A stretch of DNA of 64,000 nucleotides, from the NCBI RefSeq assembly GCF_019352895.1, contig NZ_JAAAFX010000009.1:186001-250000 (forward strand), read 5' to 3'. The stretch's first letter is position 1, and every line of letters starts with the position of its first letter. This stretch comes from Variovorax boronicumulans (GTDB lineage: Bacteria > Pseudomonadota > Gammaproteobacteria > Burkholderiales > Burkholderiaceae_C). Below, in pieces: positions 36,186 through 44,123 of this stretch. The notes beneath the pieces were generated by a model. It did not search any database. It saw nothing but the letters and a program-made list of their open reading frames with translations, and was not told the DNA's origin. The position numbers and the translations under genes are program-made.

Positions 36186-37160
36186 CTACTTGGGGGAAGA
36201 ACTGGGGAAGCGACTCTTGAGCTTGGTGACGTCGTCCTGCGAGCGTTCCAGCACCACGCGGTACTGCGCGCCCGTGAGCGGCGCGGGCTCGATGCCGTAG
36301 GTGTCGCGCAACTGGGCCTGGAAGGCCGGGTCGTTGACGACCTTGAGCGTGGCCGTCTCGAGGCGCTTGCGGATAGGCTCGGGCAGGTTGGCGGGCCCGC
36401 CGACGCCGAAGTAGACGTCGGTCACCACGTCGTAGCCGAGCTCGCGCAGCGTGGGCACCTCGGGCAGTTCGCGCAGACGTGTCTCGCTCGCCACCGCGAG
36501 TGCGCGCAGCTTGCCGTTCCGGACGTGCGGCATGAAGTCGGTGGGGTTCTGCAGCACCATGTCGATCTGCTTGCCCAGCAGCGCCACCACCGAGTCGGAG
36601 CCCGAGCGGTAGTTGGCGGTCTCGAACTGCAGCCCGGTCTTTTCCGCCAGAAGCAGCATGCCAAGCGTGTTGACCGAACTGGGCGCGCCGAAGTTCAGGC
36701 CGCCCTTGGTCTTCTTCGAGGCCGCGATCAGGTCGTCGATGTCGCGGTAGGGTGAGTCGGCGTTCACCACGATCGCGTACAGGTAGCGGCCGACGCTGGC
36801 GATCGAACTGAAGTCCTTGACCTTCTGCGGCGTGTCGGTCACGAGCTGCCAGGTAGACATGCCGGAGGACAGCATGCCGATCTGGTAGCCATCGGGTTGG
36901 GCGCGGGCCAGCAGCCCGCCCATCACCGTGCCCTGTCCGCCGGGACGGTTGAGCACGATCACCGGCTTGCCCAGGTCCTTGGACAGTTCGGCGCCGAGTG
37001 CGCGGCTCACCAGGTCGGTCGTGCCGCCGGGGCCGAACTGGACCATGAAGCTGATGTCGCGCTGGGGCCATTCCGCGCAGGCGGCGGTGGTGAAGAGCGC
37101 GAGCAGGAGGGCCCCGAGGGCCTGGCGCCACGGTCGGGAACGGGCGGGAAAGATGATCAT
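36186..37160 (-). CDS. Bug-family tripartite tricarboxylate transporter receptor
   Basis: A 324-residue periplasmic receptor. The signal peptide ends near AACAEWP (about 28). FGPGGTTDLVSRAL, VLNRPGGQG and the ANYRSGSD loop are the ligand motifs. It is the first gene of the minus-strand operon with the thiamine-diphosphate enzyme, SDR, alcohol dehydrogenase and VOC genes, so its ligand is probably the substrate of that pathway. A GGAGACAAGC leader precedes the ATG. Confidence 0.9.
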   Translation of the reverse strand: MIIFPARSRPWRQALGALLLALFTTAACAEWPQRDISFMVQFGPGGTTDLVSRALGAELSKDLGKPVIVLNRPGGQGTVMGGLLARAQPDGYQIGMLSSGMSTWQLVTDTPQKVKDFSSIASVGRYLYAIVVNADSPYRDIDDLIAASKKTKGGLNFGAPSSVNTLGMLLLAEKTGLQFETANYRSGSDSVVALLGKQIDMVLQNPTDFMPHVRNGKLRALAVASETRLRELPEVPTLRELGYDVVTDVYFGVGGPANLPEPIRKRLETATLKVVNDPAFQAQLRDTYGIEPAPLTGAQYRVVLERSQDDVTKLKSRFPSSSPK

Positions 37161-37424
37161 GTGAGCTTGTCTCCGTTGTTGAAAGGTCGCCACGCAGGCC
37201 CTGTCATGGCACTGTCGAAGCGGCCCAGAAATGCTACGGAGATCGCACGTCGGGTTCGAGCCGTCGCACGGAATCACGAGGATGACTATCTTTCACAGAT
37301 GCGGGGATGCCGAGCTCTTCGCCATCAACAAATCTGATGTGTCGCATCAGCGCAAGCGGCTTCCAGCGCGCGCGTCGCCTCACTAGGATGACCGTTCGCT
37401 CGGTCGCATCCACGGAAGGCTCCA

Positions 37425-37742
37425 GTGATCCACGAATTCAAGCAATACACCCCCGCCCCCGGCAAGGCCGATGCGTTGCGCACGCGCTTCCTGGCCACCA
37501 CGCTGCCGATCTTCGAGCGGCTGGGTATCCCCGTGGTGTCGGTGTTCGCTCCCGAGGCGCCGCAGGGAGACCTCTGGTACATCGTGCGCTTCGACAGCGA
37601 AGCGCAGCGGGCCGCCGCCTGGGCAGCCTTCGGGGTGGACGAGGAGTGGCGGCGGGCCAAGGCCGCGTCCGAAGAGGACGGGCCGCTGCTGGCCAGCCAG
37701 AAGGGCTGCTTGCTCGCGTCGCTGTTCGAGCGCGCCGACTGA
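37425..37742 (+). CDS. NIPSNAP / dimeric alpha-beta barrel family protein
   Basis: A 105-residue protein with the ferredoxin-like alpha-beta fold of NIPSNAP and antibiotic-monooxygenase-like proteins. It begins MIHEFKQYTPAPGK and has a LWYIVRFDSEAQR strand. It starts at a GTG at 425 of this kilobase (37425), with GGAAGG upstream. It lies alone on the plus strand between two minus-strand operons, and is divergent from the Bug gene across a 264-base gap with no other visible feature. Function is unknown; relatives often sit in catabolic clusters. Confidence 0.75.
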   Translation: MIHEFKQYTPAPGKADALRTRFLATTLPIFERLGIPVVSVFAPEAPQGDLWYIVRFDSEAQRAAAWAAFGVDEEWRRAKAASEEDGPLLASQKGCLLASLFERAD

Positions 37743-37762
37743 GTCTGCGCGGCCCGCGGAGC

Positions 37763-38581
37763 TCAGCGCCGTTCGGCCGTTCCGAGGTGCCGCAGCAGGG
37801 CGGCGTCGAAGGCTGCCGCCTGGTCGATGTTGGGAAGGTGCCCGGCCTGGGCAATGACTTCGAGCACCGAGCCGGCTATGCGCCGGTGGATGTCGGCCAT
37901 GGCCTGCGGCAGCACGCCGTCGTTGGCGCCGACGATCAGCGTGGTGGGCAGGGCGATCTCTTGCACGCGTGCGAGGTAGTCCAGCCCCTGGATGGCGCGC
38001 GCGCAGCCTACGAAGCCGGTCACCGAGGTCGACGCCGCGACCTGCAGCAGGCGCTGCGCGGTGTCGGGATGCGCGTCGAGAAAGGCGCGGCCGAACCAGC
38101 GCTCCAGCGTGGGCCGGGCCAGCGCCCCACAGCCCTCGCGCTCGGCGGTGGCGATGCGTTCGTCCCAGGGCGCCCCGGCTTCGGGTGGCATGTCGGCGCG
38201 CGCGGCGCAAAGGCAGAGGCTCTCGAGCCGATCGGCATGCGCCAGCGCCAGTCCGAAGCCGCTCATGCCGCCCAGCGACAGGCCGACGTAGTGCACCTTC
38301 TCGAGCCCGAGCGCGTCGAGCACCGCGACCGTGTCGTCGACCAGCTGCTGCATCGTGGCGGGCGGCTGGCCGGCGACCGAGCTGCCGTGGCCGCGCGTAT
38401 CCGTGCAGAGCACCTGCCAGCCCCGCGAAGCCAGCAGCGCCGCCTGCGTGGCCCACATGGCGCTGCTCGAGAGGATGGAGTGCGCCATGTACACGGCCGG
38501 CGCGCGAGGGTCGCCGTGGCGATGCACCGCGATCTGGCTGGCGGCCGAGGGCAGGGGGATGGTCTGTGAGGTGCTTTGCAT
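37763..38581 (-). CDS. Alpha/beta hydrolase, 3-oxoadipate enol-lactonase-like
   Basis: A 272-residue alpha/beta hydrolase. The nucleophile elbow is GLSLGG with Ser near 106, the acid is in VGANDGV near 220, and the His is in AGHLPNID near 248. The whole resembles PcaD-type enol-lactonases, but other C-C or ester hydrolases share these features. The ATG at 38581 is selected since the longer start would overlap the preceding gene. It is the last gene of the ferredoxin operon, so it may hydrolyse a product of the divergent diiron oxidase. Confidence 0.82.
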   Translation of the reverse strand: MQSTSQTIPLPSAASQIAVHRHGDPRAPAVYMAHSILSSSAMWATQAALLASRGWQVLCTDTRGHGSSVAGQPPATMQQLVDDTVAVLDALGLEKVHYVGLSLGGMSGFGLALAHADRLESLCLCAARADMPPEAGAPWDERIATAEREGCGALARPTLERWFGRAFLDAHPDTAQRLLQVAASTSVTGFVGCARAIQGLDYLARVQEIALPTTLIVGANDGVLPQAMADIHRRIAGSVLEVIAQAGHLPNIDQAAAFDAALLRHLGTAERR

Positions 38582-38619
38582 GGGAAGGCGTTTTGGGTGC
38601 TGGAAGAAGGGCGGCTCAA

Positions 38620-39393
38620 TCAATAACCGGCGAAGAACTCGATCGCCACCTGCTCCGGCGGCACGCCGCAGGCGTCGAGGCAGTCCTGCATGGCCGCGAC
38701 CATCGCCGTGGGGCCGACGATGTAGTAGCTGCAGGCTTGCCAGTCAGGCACTTCCTGCTGGATGAGCTCGGCGGTGATCAGCCCGCTGCGCGTGGCCGGC
38801 GTGATCGCGTCGCCATGCGGTGCTGCCTCGCCCTGTTCGGCGATCACATGGACCACGCGCAGCGATGGCAGATCGGCGCAGAGCCGCGCGAGTTCGTCGC
38901 CCCAAGCCGCGAGATCGGGCGTGCGGTTGCCATAGAGCAGGGTCACGGGCGGTGTGGCCTTGCCGCATGCCGCTTCGTGCTGCAGGTGCCGCAGCATGCT
39001 GAAGAAGGGCGTGATGCCGATGCCGCCGGCCAGCATCACCAGCGGCCGGCTCGGGTCCGCGGGCAGCACGAAGTCGCCCATCGCCGGGCTCAGCAGCACG
39101 CTGGCGCCGTCGGCGCCGAGCGTACAGGCCGACAGGTGGCGCTTGAAGGGCGTGTCGCGCATGCGCATCGCGATCATCAGCTGCGCGTCGTGCGGCGCGC
39201 TGGCGATCGACAGCATGCGCTCGCCGTCGTCGGAGCCGTCCTCGGGGACGTCGAAGCCGGCCAGCTGAACGCTGACGAACTGGCCGGCCTCGAATTCGAA
39301 GCCCGCGGGGCGCTCGAGGAAGAAGGCCACGGTGTCGGTGGCGACGGTCGCGCGTGCGAGCACGCGGACGGGGAAGCTGTCGGGGTCGGTCAT
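38620..39393 (-). CDS. Ferredoxin-reductase-like FAD/NAD(P)H oxidoreductase
   Basis: A 257-residue FNR-superfamily flavoprotein with an N-terminal FAD beta-barrel (about 5-105) and a C-terminal NAD(P) domain (about 110-250). The FAD motif reads RMLSIASAP near 62 in place of RxYS. The nucleotide motif is GGIGITPFFSM near 122, followed by VGPTAMVAAM. It has no fused ferredoxin domain, and a separate [2Fe-2S] ferredoxin is encoded just upstream, overlapping by ATGA. It would pass electrons from NAD(P)H to that ferredoxin and hence to an oxygenase. Confidence 0.88.
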   Translation of the reverse strand: MTDPDSFPVRVLARATVATDTVAFFLERPAGFEFEAGQFVSVQLAGFDVPEDGSDDGERMLSIASAPHDAQLMIAMRMRDTPFKRHLSACTLGADGASVLLSPAMGDFVLPADPSRPLVMLAGGIGITPFFSMLRHLQHEAACGKATPPVTLLYGNRTPDLAAWGDELARLCADLPSLRVVHVIAEQGEAAPHGDAITPATRSGLITAELIQQEVPDWQACSYYIVGPTAMVAAMQDCLDACGVPPEQVAIEFFAGY

Positions 39394-39707
39394 GGGGCGC
39401 TGCCGTTTTGGGTGGGGGAAGGGGCGGGGGACCAGGAGACGCTGACGTCGCCGCCGACGAAGGTCTGGCAGGCCATGCGGTAGCCCTGTGCCAGCTCGGC
39501 CTCCGACAGGTGCTTGCGCTCCTTGGGCTTCACGGTGTCGGCATGTTCCAGGCCGCGTTCGATCCGGCATTTGCAGGTGCCGCACAGGCCGCCGCCGCAC
39601 TTGAAGGGAATGCCGCCCTGCCCGCGCAGCGAGACCCGCAGCAGGTTGCTGTTCTCGGGCGCGGTCAGGACCTTGTGGTCGTTGGTGATGAAGGTGATGC
39701 TGATCAT
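39390..39707 (-). CDS. [2Fe-2S] ferredoxin, plant-type
   Basis: A 105-residue ferredoxin. Cluster cysteines are Cys37, Cys42, Cys45 and Cys80, in the classical CX4CX2C...C order (CGGGLCGTC and MACQ). A Pro/Ser-rich tail of about 15 residues follows. It overlaps the reductase gene and the 108-residue protein gene by ATGA on both sides, so all three are made together. It is the probable direct partner of the reductase. Confidence 0.9.
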   Translation of the reverse strand: MISITFITNDHKVLTAPENSNLLRVSLRGQGGIPFKCGGGLCGTCKCRIERGLEHADTVKPKERKHLSEAELAQGYRMACQTFVGGDVSVSWSPAPSPTQNGSAP

Positions 39708-40030
39708 GGGCGGTCGAGTTCCGATGCGTCGATGCGCACCAGGCGCACGTCCAGGGTCCCGAAGTTCACGAGCTGCGAGAGTTCCTCGCGCGCGGCCTCG
39801 AGCGTGTCGAAGCCCGGCAGGAACTTGGAGGGCACGAGATTGCGCAGGGGCGGATCGCCGTCTTCCACGATCGCGACCTTCACCGGCCGCAGCAGCTGTG
39901 CGATCACGAAGCGCGCGCGCCGCTGGCCGCAGAAGAAATAGTCGTGGGCTTCGACGGGATGAAGTCCGTCGCACAGTTCGGTGCGGAACTGCCCGTCCTT
40001 GTTCGTGAGGATCACGTATGCAGAGGCCAT
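39704..40030 (-). CDS. Uncharacterised protein encoded between two ferredoxins
   Basis: I do not recognise this 108-residue protein. It has no signal peptide or membrane helix. It begins MASAYVILTNKDGQF, has Cys20 and Cys34 in ELCDGL and YFFCGQRRARF, and ends in an acidic tail. Gene order and ATGA overlap with the downstream ferredoxin show it belongs to the electron-transfer operon. A role as a small subunit, assembly factor or effector protein, like the coupling proteins of diiron monooxygenases, is inference only. Confidence 0.75.
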   Translation of the reverse strand: MASAYVILTNKDGQFRTELCDGLHPVEAHDYFFCGQRRARFVIAQLLRPVKVAIVEDGDPPLRNLVPSKFLPGFDTLEAAREELSQLVNFGTLDVRLVRIDASELDRP

Positions 40031-40049
40031 GGGAGGGGTCGGTGGGGTT

Positions 40050-40355
40050 TCAGGTGGGCGCGCTCTCGCCCTGGCTGATCTCGATGTCGTGATGGATCCA
40101 GAGCTGGCAGGCCAGCCGGAAGCCGGCGTCGAGCTGGTCGCCGAGCTGCTTCTTCTCTTTCCAGTTGGGCTCGGCCAGGTGCTCGGCGCCGCGCAGGACC
40201 TTGCACATGCACTTGGAGCACTTGCCCATCCCGCAGCCGTAGTCGAGGTGCGGAAAAGGGAACTGCTTGATGCCGGCGCGCACCACCAGGTTGGTGTTGG
40301 GCCGCACCTCGCCTTCGTGGCACTGGCCGTCTTTACGGATCACAACTTTGGGCAT
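40050..40355 (-). CDS. [2Fe-2S] ferredoxin, plant-type (second copy)
   Basis: A 101-residue ferredoxin with cluster cysteines Cys41, Cys46, Cys49 and Cys83 (CGMGKCSKC and LACQ). The sequence differs much from the other ferredoxin, so it is not a recent copy; it may have another potential or partner. It is the first gene of the operon, 259 bases from the divergent diiron oxidase gene. The ATG at 40355 is preferred over a TTG 6 bases upstream. Confidence 0.9.
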   Translation of the reverse strand: MPKVVIRKDGQCHEGEVRPNTNLVVRAGIKQFPFPHLDYGCGMGKCSKCMCKVLRGAEHLAEPNWKEKKQLGDQLDAGFRLACQLWIHHDIEISQGESAPT

Positions 40356-40503
40356 GGGCAATCGGTTCCATGGGTCGAGGGGTGGGGCGCTCGGGCCGCA
40401 TCGGTCGGCGCCAGGGCTCGAGGGCTAATGTCGAAGCGAAGGCCGGCGCGCGTCAAACCACATCAGCACCGCCGATGCGTGACATCAGAGATATTGATAG
40501 GAG

Positions 40504-40533
40504 TGGACGGTTTTCATCGTCTCTTCATAGGAT
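40504..40533 (+). promoter_or_regulatory. Predicted promoter of the diiron oxidase gene
   Basis: TGGACG (40504-40509), an 18-base spacer and TAGGAT (40528-40533) each match sigma-70 boxes in 4 of 6 positions. They lie about 80 bases before the start codon in an AT-richer patch of the divergent gap. The remainder of the gap holds no gene I can support. Confidence 0.35.
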
Positions 40534-40614
40534 CACGCCAGGCCCGAAAAGGCCCCGTGCCGCGCGCCTCCCGGTGGCCGCGGACCTCCGTTCAGACCGA
40601 CAAAGGACCACCCC

Positions 40615-41346
40615 ATGACCGCATTGATGAGCAAGGAAGACTTCCGCCACGCACTTGAAGAAACGGTGCGGGGCAAGAGCGCGAACAAATCGCCTTTCAG
40701 CATCGCTTGGGCCGAGGGCCGGCTCTCACGCACGCATCTGGCGCGCTGGGCCGAGAACCATTACCACTACGTGGGCCCGTTCGCGGACTACCTGGGCTTC
40801 ATCTACGCACGCACGCCGGCCCATCTGCTCGAGGTCAAGGACTTCATGCTGGCCAACATGTACGAGGAAGAGATCGGCGGCGACCGCCACACCGACCTGC
40901 TGATCCGCTTCGCGGAAGCCTGCGGCTCCTCCCGCGCGCGGGTGACAAACCCGGACAACATGCTGCCCTCGACGCGCGGCCTGCAGAGCTGGTGCTATTC
41001 GATGGCGATGCGCGAGAACCCGATCATCGCGGTGGCCGGCATCGTGGTGGGGTTGGAGTCGCAAGTGCCCTCGATCTACCGCAAGCAGGCGCCGACGCTG
41101 CGCGACCAGTACAAGTTCACCGACGAGGAGGTCGAGTTCTTCGACCTGCACATCGTGTCCGACGAGATCCACGGCGAGCGCGGCTACCAGATCGTGATCG
41201 AGCATGCCGACACGCCCGCGCTGCAGGCCGCCTGCCTCAAGGCCTGCGAAGTCGGCGCGCAGATGCGCCTGCTGTACACCGCGGAGCTCTTCCGCGTGTA
41301 CGTCCAGCAGGACCTGGAGAAGGAAGCGGTTGTGCTGGTCGACTGA
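40615..41346 (+). CDS. Heme-oxygenase-like diiron oxidase (HDO) family protein
   Basis: A 243-residue all-helical protein of the heme-oxygenase-like fold shared by TenA and PqqC. Unlike those two, it has a full set of candidate diiron ligands: Glu85, His92, Glu148, His179, Asp183 and His186. The spacing (E-x6-H, then H-x3-D-x2-H) equals that of CADD-type diiron oxidases. It is therefore probably an O2-using diiron enzyme, like CADD, SznF, BesC or UndA, not a cofactorless PqqC. The gene is divergent from two ferredoxin genes and a reductase gene, which may feed it electrons. Known HDO reactions (N-oxygenation, C-C cleavage, decarboxylation) leave the substrate open. Confidence 0.82.
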   Translation: MTALMSKEDFRHALEETVRGKSANKSPFSIAWAEGRLSRTHLARWAENHYHYVGPFADYLGFIYARTPAHLLEVKDFMLANMYEEEIGGDRHTDLLIRFAEACGSSRARVTNPDNMLPSTRGLQSWCYSMAMRENPIIAVAGIVVGLESQVPSIYRKQAPTLRDQYKFTDEEVEFFDLHIVSDEIHGERGYQIVIEHADTPALQAACLKACEVGAQMRLLYTAELFRVYVQQDLEKEAVVLVD

Positions 41347-41631
41347 GGGTCAAGTCTCAAGTCCCAAGCTCCAGGTCTGGCGGACGAGCGGGCGTTCGAT
41401 GCGGTGGTCCGGGCCGGCATCCATCCGGTGTGTCTCGAGAACATCTCTTTCACGTTGGCCCGCTCGTCACGCCAGATGCGATGACCTTGTGCGTTTGATG
41501 AAGCGCGAGAGTTCAAGTCGAGGCCGATGGGCCGTACCCCGGTGCCGCACGGTGGCGGCGTTTGCCTGCAGGTCACCAAGCGACGGAGACGGGGCACCTG
41601 CCTGTCTGCCCCCCCGATACAGGAGAAAAAC
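41347..41631. other. 285-base gap without a supported gene
   Basis: The stretch between the diiron oxidase and the next Bug gene holds short open frames without family features. The base composition becomes less GC-rich from about 41.4 kb into the Bug gene, so a recombination boundary may be here. An AGGAG ribosome-binding site at 41621-41625 belongs to the Bug gene. Confidence 0.4.
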
Positions 41632-42612
41632 ATGCCGATTTCACGCCGCGATGCGACTGCTGCCTTGCTGAGTTCCACGCTCGCTCCCGCCCTTTGGGCA
41701 CAGGGGGAGACGGCGAGCAGCTACCCTTCCAAGGCCATGCGAATCGTCGTGCCTTACCCACCGGGTGGTTTCAACGATACCTTGGGTCGCATCGTCGGCA
41801 CCCATTTCAGCAACGTCTGGAAGCAGCCGGCCGTGGTCGACAACAAGCCGGGTGCGGGAACGGCCATCGGTTCGTTGGCGGTCGCAAGGGCACCCAATGA
41901 CGGCTACACGCTGCTGGTGATTCAGTTTCCGTTCGCGGCCAATCCCTGGCTCTACAAGTTGCCCTACGACAGCGACAAGGCTTTCGATCCGGTGATTCTG
42001 GCGGGGCGTTCACCGATGGTGCTGCTGGCCAATGCGGACAGCCCGTACCGCAACGCGACGGAAGTCCTCGCGGCGGCCAAGGCAAAGCCCGGCACGATCC
42101 ACTATGGAACGTCGGGGCCGGGGTCGTCCAACCATCTCGCGATGGTGTTGTTCGAGAATCTGGCGGGCATACGGATGAACCAGATTCCGTACAAGGGCAG
42201 CACGCCGATGCTCACCGATCTGGCGGGAGGGCAGGTGTCGCTGGCGATGGATCTGCTGCCCCATGCGCTGCCCTTCATCCAGTCAGGCAAGGTGCGTCCG
42301 CTGGCCATTGCCAGCGCCCAGCGTTCACCGTTGATGCCGGAAATCCCAACTGCCACCGAGGCAGGCATCAAGGGCTATGAAGTTTCGTCCTGGCACGGCT
42401 TCGTCGTGCCGCGAGGCACGCCGAGACCGATGGTCGAGAAACTCAATCGCGAAATGAACACGATCTTGGCCTCGAAAGAGGTCAAGAAGATCTTCGCCCA
42501 GCAGGGCTGTGTGCCGGATGGCGGGACGCCGGAACAGTTTCACAGCTTTATCGAGAGCCAGATGGCGCTATGGAAGCGCGTCATTCAACAGAACAACATC
42601 ACCGCAGCATGA
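41632..42612 (+). CDS. Bug-family tripartite tricarboxylate transporter receptor
   Basis: A 326-residue periplasmic receptor with a signal peptide ending at ALWAQGE (about 23). IVVPYPPGGFNDTLGRI, VVDNKPGAG and QIPYKG are typical ligand-loop motifs. Codon use and GC content are a little lower than in neighbours. It overlaps the aldehyde dehydrogenase gene by ATGA, an unusual direct coupling of a receptor and an enzyme. The earlier in-frame codons are ignored because AGGAGAAAAAC precedes this ATG. Confidence 0.9.
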   Translation: MPISRRDATAALLSSTLAPALWAQGETASSYPSKAMRIVVPYPPGGFNDTLGRIVGTHFSNVWKQPAVVDNKPGAGTAIGSLAVARAPNDGYTLLVIQFPFAANPWLYKLPYDSDKAFDPVILAGRSPMVLLANADSPYRNATEVLAAAKAKPGTIHYGTSGPGSSNHLAMVLFENLAGIRMNQIPYKGSTPMLTDLAGGQVSLAMDLLPHALPFIQSGKVRPLAIASAQRSPLMPEIPTATEAGIKGYEVSSWHGFVVPRGTPRPMVEKLNREMNTILASKEVKKIFAQQGCVPDGGTPEQFHSFIESQMALWKRVIQQNNITAA

Positions 42613-44048
42613 CCATTCAACAAGACGCCCTCAACCTCATCGACGGCCGCTGGCAGCCCGCGGCCGGCGGCGCGTGGGGCCATCGCCACGACCCGGCCGA
42701 CGGCGCGCCGCTCGGGCGCCATGCGGCCTCGGAGCGCGGCGATGCCAAGGCGGCCGTGGCCGCGGCGCGCCGCGCATTCGAGCTGCCGGGCTGGTCGCAG
42801 AACCCGCGCCTGCGCCAGCTGGTGATGCTGCGCTGGGCCGACCGGCTGGAGGCGCAGGCCGAGCCGCTGGCGCAGCTGCTGACCCGCGAGAACGGCAAGG
42901 TGCTGGCGCAGTCGCGCGGCGAGATCGCGGGGGCGGTGTCGGAGATCCGCTACTACGCGGGCCTGACGCGCTACATGCCGGGCCATGTGTTCGAGGTCGA
43001 GCCCGGCGCCTACTCGACCCTGCTCAAGGAGCCCGCGGGCGTGGCCGGCATCATCGTGCCGTGGAACGCGCCGGTGGTGCTGCTGATTCGTTCGCTGACG
43101 CCGGCACTGGCCGCGGGCTGCACCACGGTGATCAAGCCCGCGCCGCAGACGGCGCTGATCACCGCGCGCGTGATCGAGGCCCTGCACGCCTGCGAGGGCC
43201 TGCCGCCCGGCGTGGTCAACCTGGTGAGCGAGGACGGCCATGCGGTGGCGCAGTACCTGTCGGAGAGCACCGAGGTGGATGTGCTGAGCTTCACCGGTTC
43301 CAACGCCACCGGCCAGCGCATCATGGCCGCGGCCGCGCCCACCATGAAGAAGCTCTCGCTGGAACTGGGCGGCAAGTCGGCCTGCCTGGTGTTCGAGGAC
43401 GCCGACGTCGAGCAGACCGCGGCCGCGATCGCGGTGGCGGCCACCATCATCAGCGGCCAGCAGTGCACGGCCGCGCGGCGCGTGCTGGTGCATGCGCGCC
43501 AGTACGACGCCATGCAGCAGGCCCTGACCACTGCGCTGGCCGCGCAGCGCGTGGCGCCGGGGCTGGTCGAGGGCGCGCAGATCGGGCCGCTGATCGACGC
43601 CGACGCGGCCCGGCTGGTGGGGCAGCGCATCGACGATGCGCTGCAGGCGGCCGATGCGGTGCTGCTGCGCGGCCGGCGCGAAGGCAACTTCGTGCACCCG
43701 TCGCTGGTGGCGCACCGCGACACGCGGGCCTTCTTCGTGCAGGAGGAGATCTTCGGCCCGCTGCTGGTGCTGGAGCGCTTCGAGGACGAGCGCGAGGCCA
43801 TCGTGCGCGCCAACCACACCGAGTTCGGCCTGTCGGCCAGCGTCTGGACGCGCGACGGCGCGCGCGCGATGCGCGTGGCCCGCGCGCTGTGCAACGGAAC
43901 GGTCTGGATCAACGACCACAACAAGCTCTTCGCCGAGGCCGAGACGGGCGGCTACCGGCGCAGCGGCCTCGGCCGGCTGCATGGCTACGACGCGCTGATC
44001 GACTTCCAGGAGATCAAGCACATCTACCAGCAGGTGGGCACGGCCTGA
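42609..44048 (+). CDS. Aldehyde dehydrogenase family protein
   Basis: A 479-residue NAD(P)+-dependent aldehyde dehydrogenase: PWNAPVVLL near 153, GSNATGQRI near 233, LELGGKSACL near 255 with the general-base Glu, and GQQCTAAR near 289 with the catalytic Cys. It is a clear paralogue of the enzyme at 20031-21494, with the same NDHNKLFAEAE-type C-terminal segment. It is coupled to the upstream Bug gene and followed by a LysR gene. An aldehyde derived from the Bug ligand may be the substrate. Confidence 0.9.
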   Translation: MTIQQDALNLIDGRWQPAAGGAWGHRHDPADGAPLGRHAASERGDAKAAVAAARRAFELPGWSQNPRLRQLVMLRWADRLEAQAEPLAQLLTRENGKVLAQSRGEIAGAVSEIRYYAGLTRYMPGHVFEVEPGAYSTLLKEPAGVAGIIVPWNAPVVLLIRSLTPALAAGCTTVIKPAPQTALITARVIEALHACEGLPPGVVNLVSEDGHAVAQYLSESTEVDVLSFTGSNATGQRIMAAAAPTMKKLSLELGGKSACLVFEDADVEQTAAAIAVAATIISGQQCTAARRVLVHARQYDAMQQALTTALAAQRVAPGLVEGAQIGPLIDADAARLVGQRIDDALQAADAVLLRGRREGNFVHPSLVAHRDTRAFFVQEEIFGPLLVLERFEDEREAIVRANHTEFGLSASVWTRDGARAMRVARALCNGTVWINDHNKLFAEAETGGYRRSGLGRLHGYDALIDFQEIKHIYQQVGTA

Positions 44049-44123
44049 GCCAAGGCTGCGCGGGCGCCTTCTACAATCGCGCTCCACCCGCGCCTCCGGG
44101 CGATCTCACACCACAAGGCCCGC

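Noticed and set aside
37763..38581. pcaD as a firm gene name
   Set aside because: The triad fits, but no pcaBC genes are nearby and many alpha/beta hydrolases look alike at this level.
40615..41346. Naming the diiron oxidase gene pqqC or tenA
   Set aside because: PqqC has no metal ligands and no pqqABDE genes are here; TenA lacks this ligand set and no thiamine genes adjoin.
41347..41631. A gene remnant in the gap, with a short frame reading AGIHPVCLENIS
   Set aside because: No family could be recognised and no ribosome-binding site leads it; it is left as a gap.
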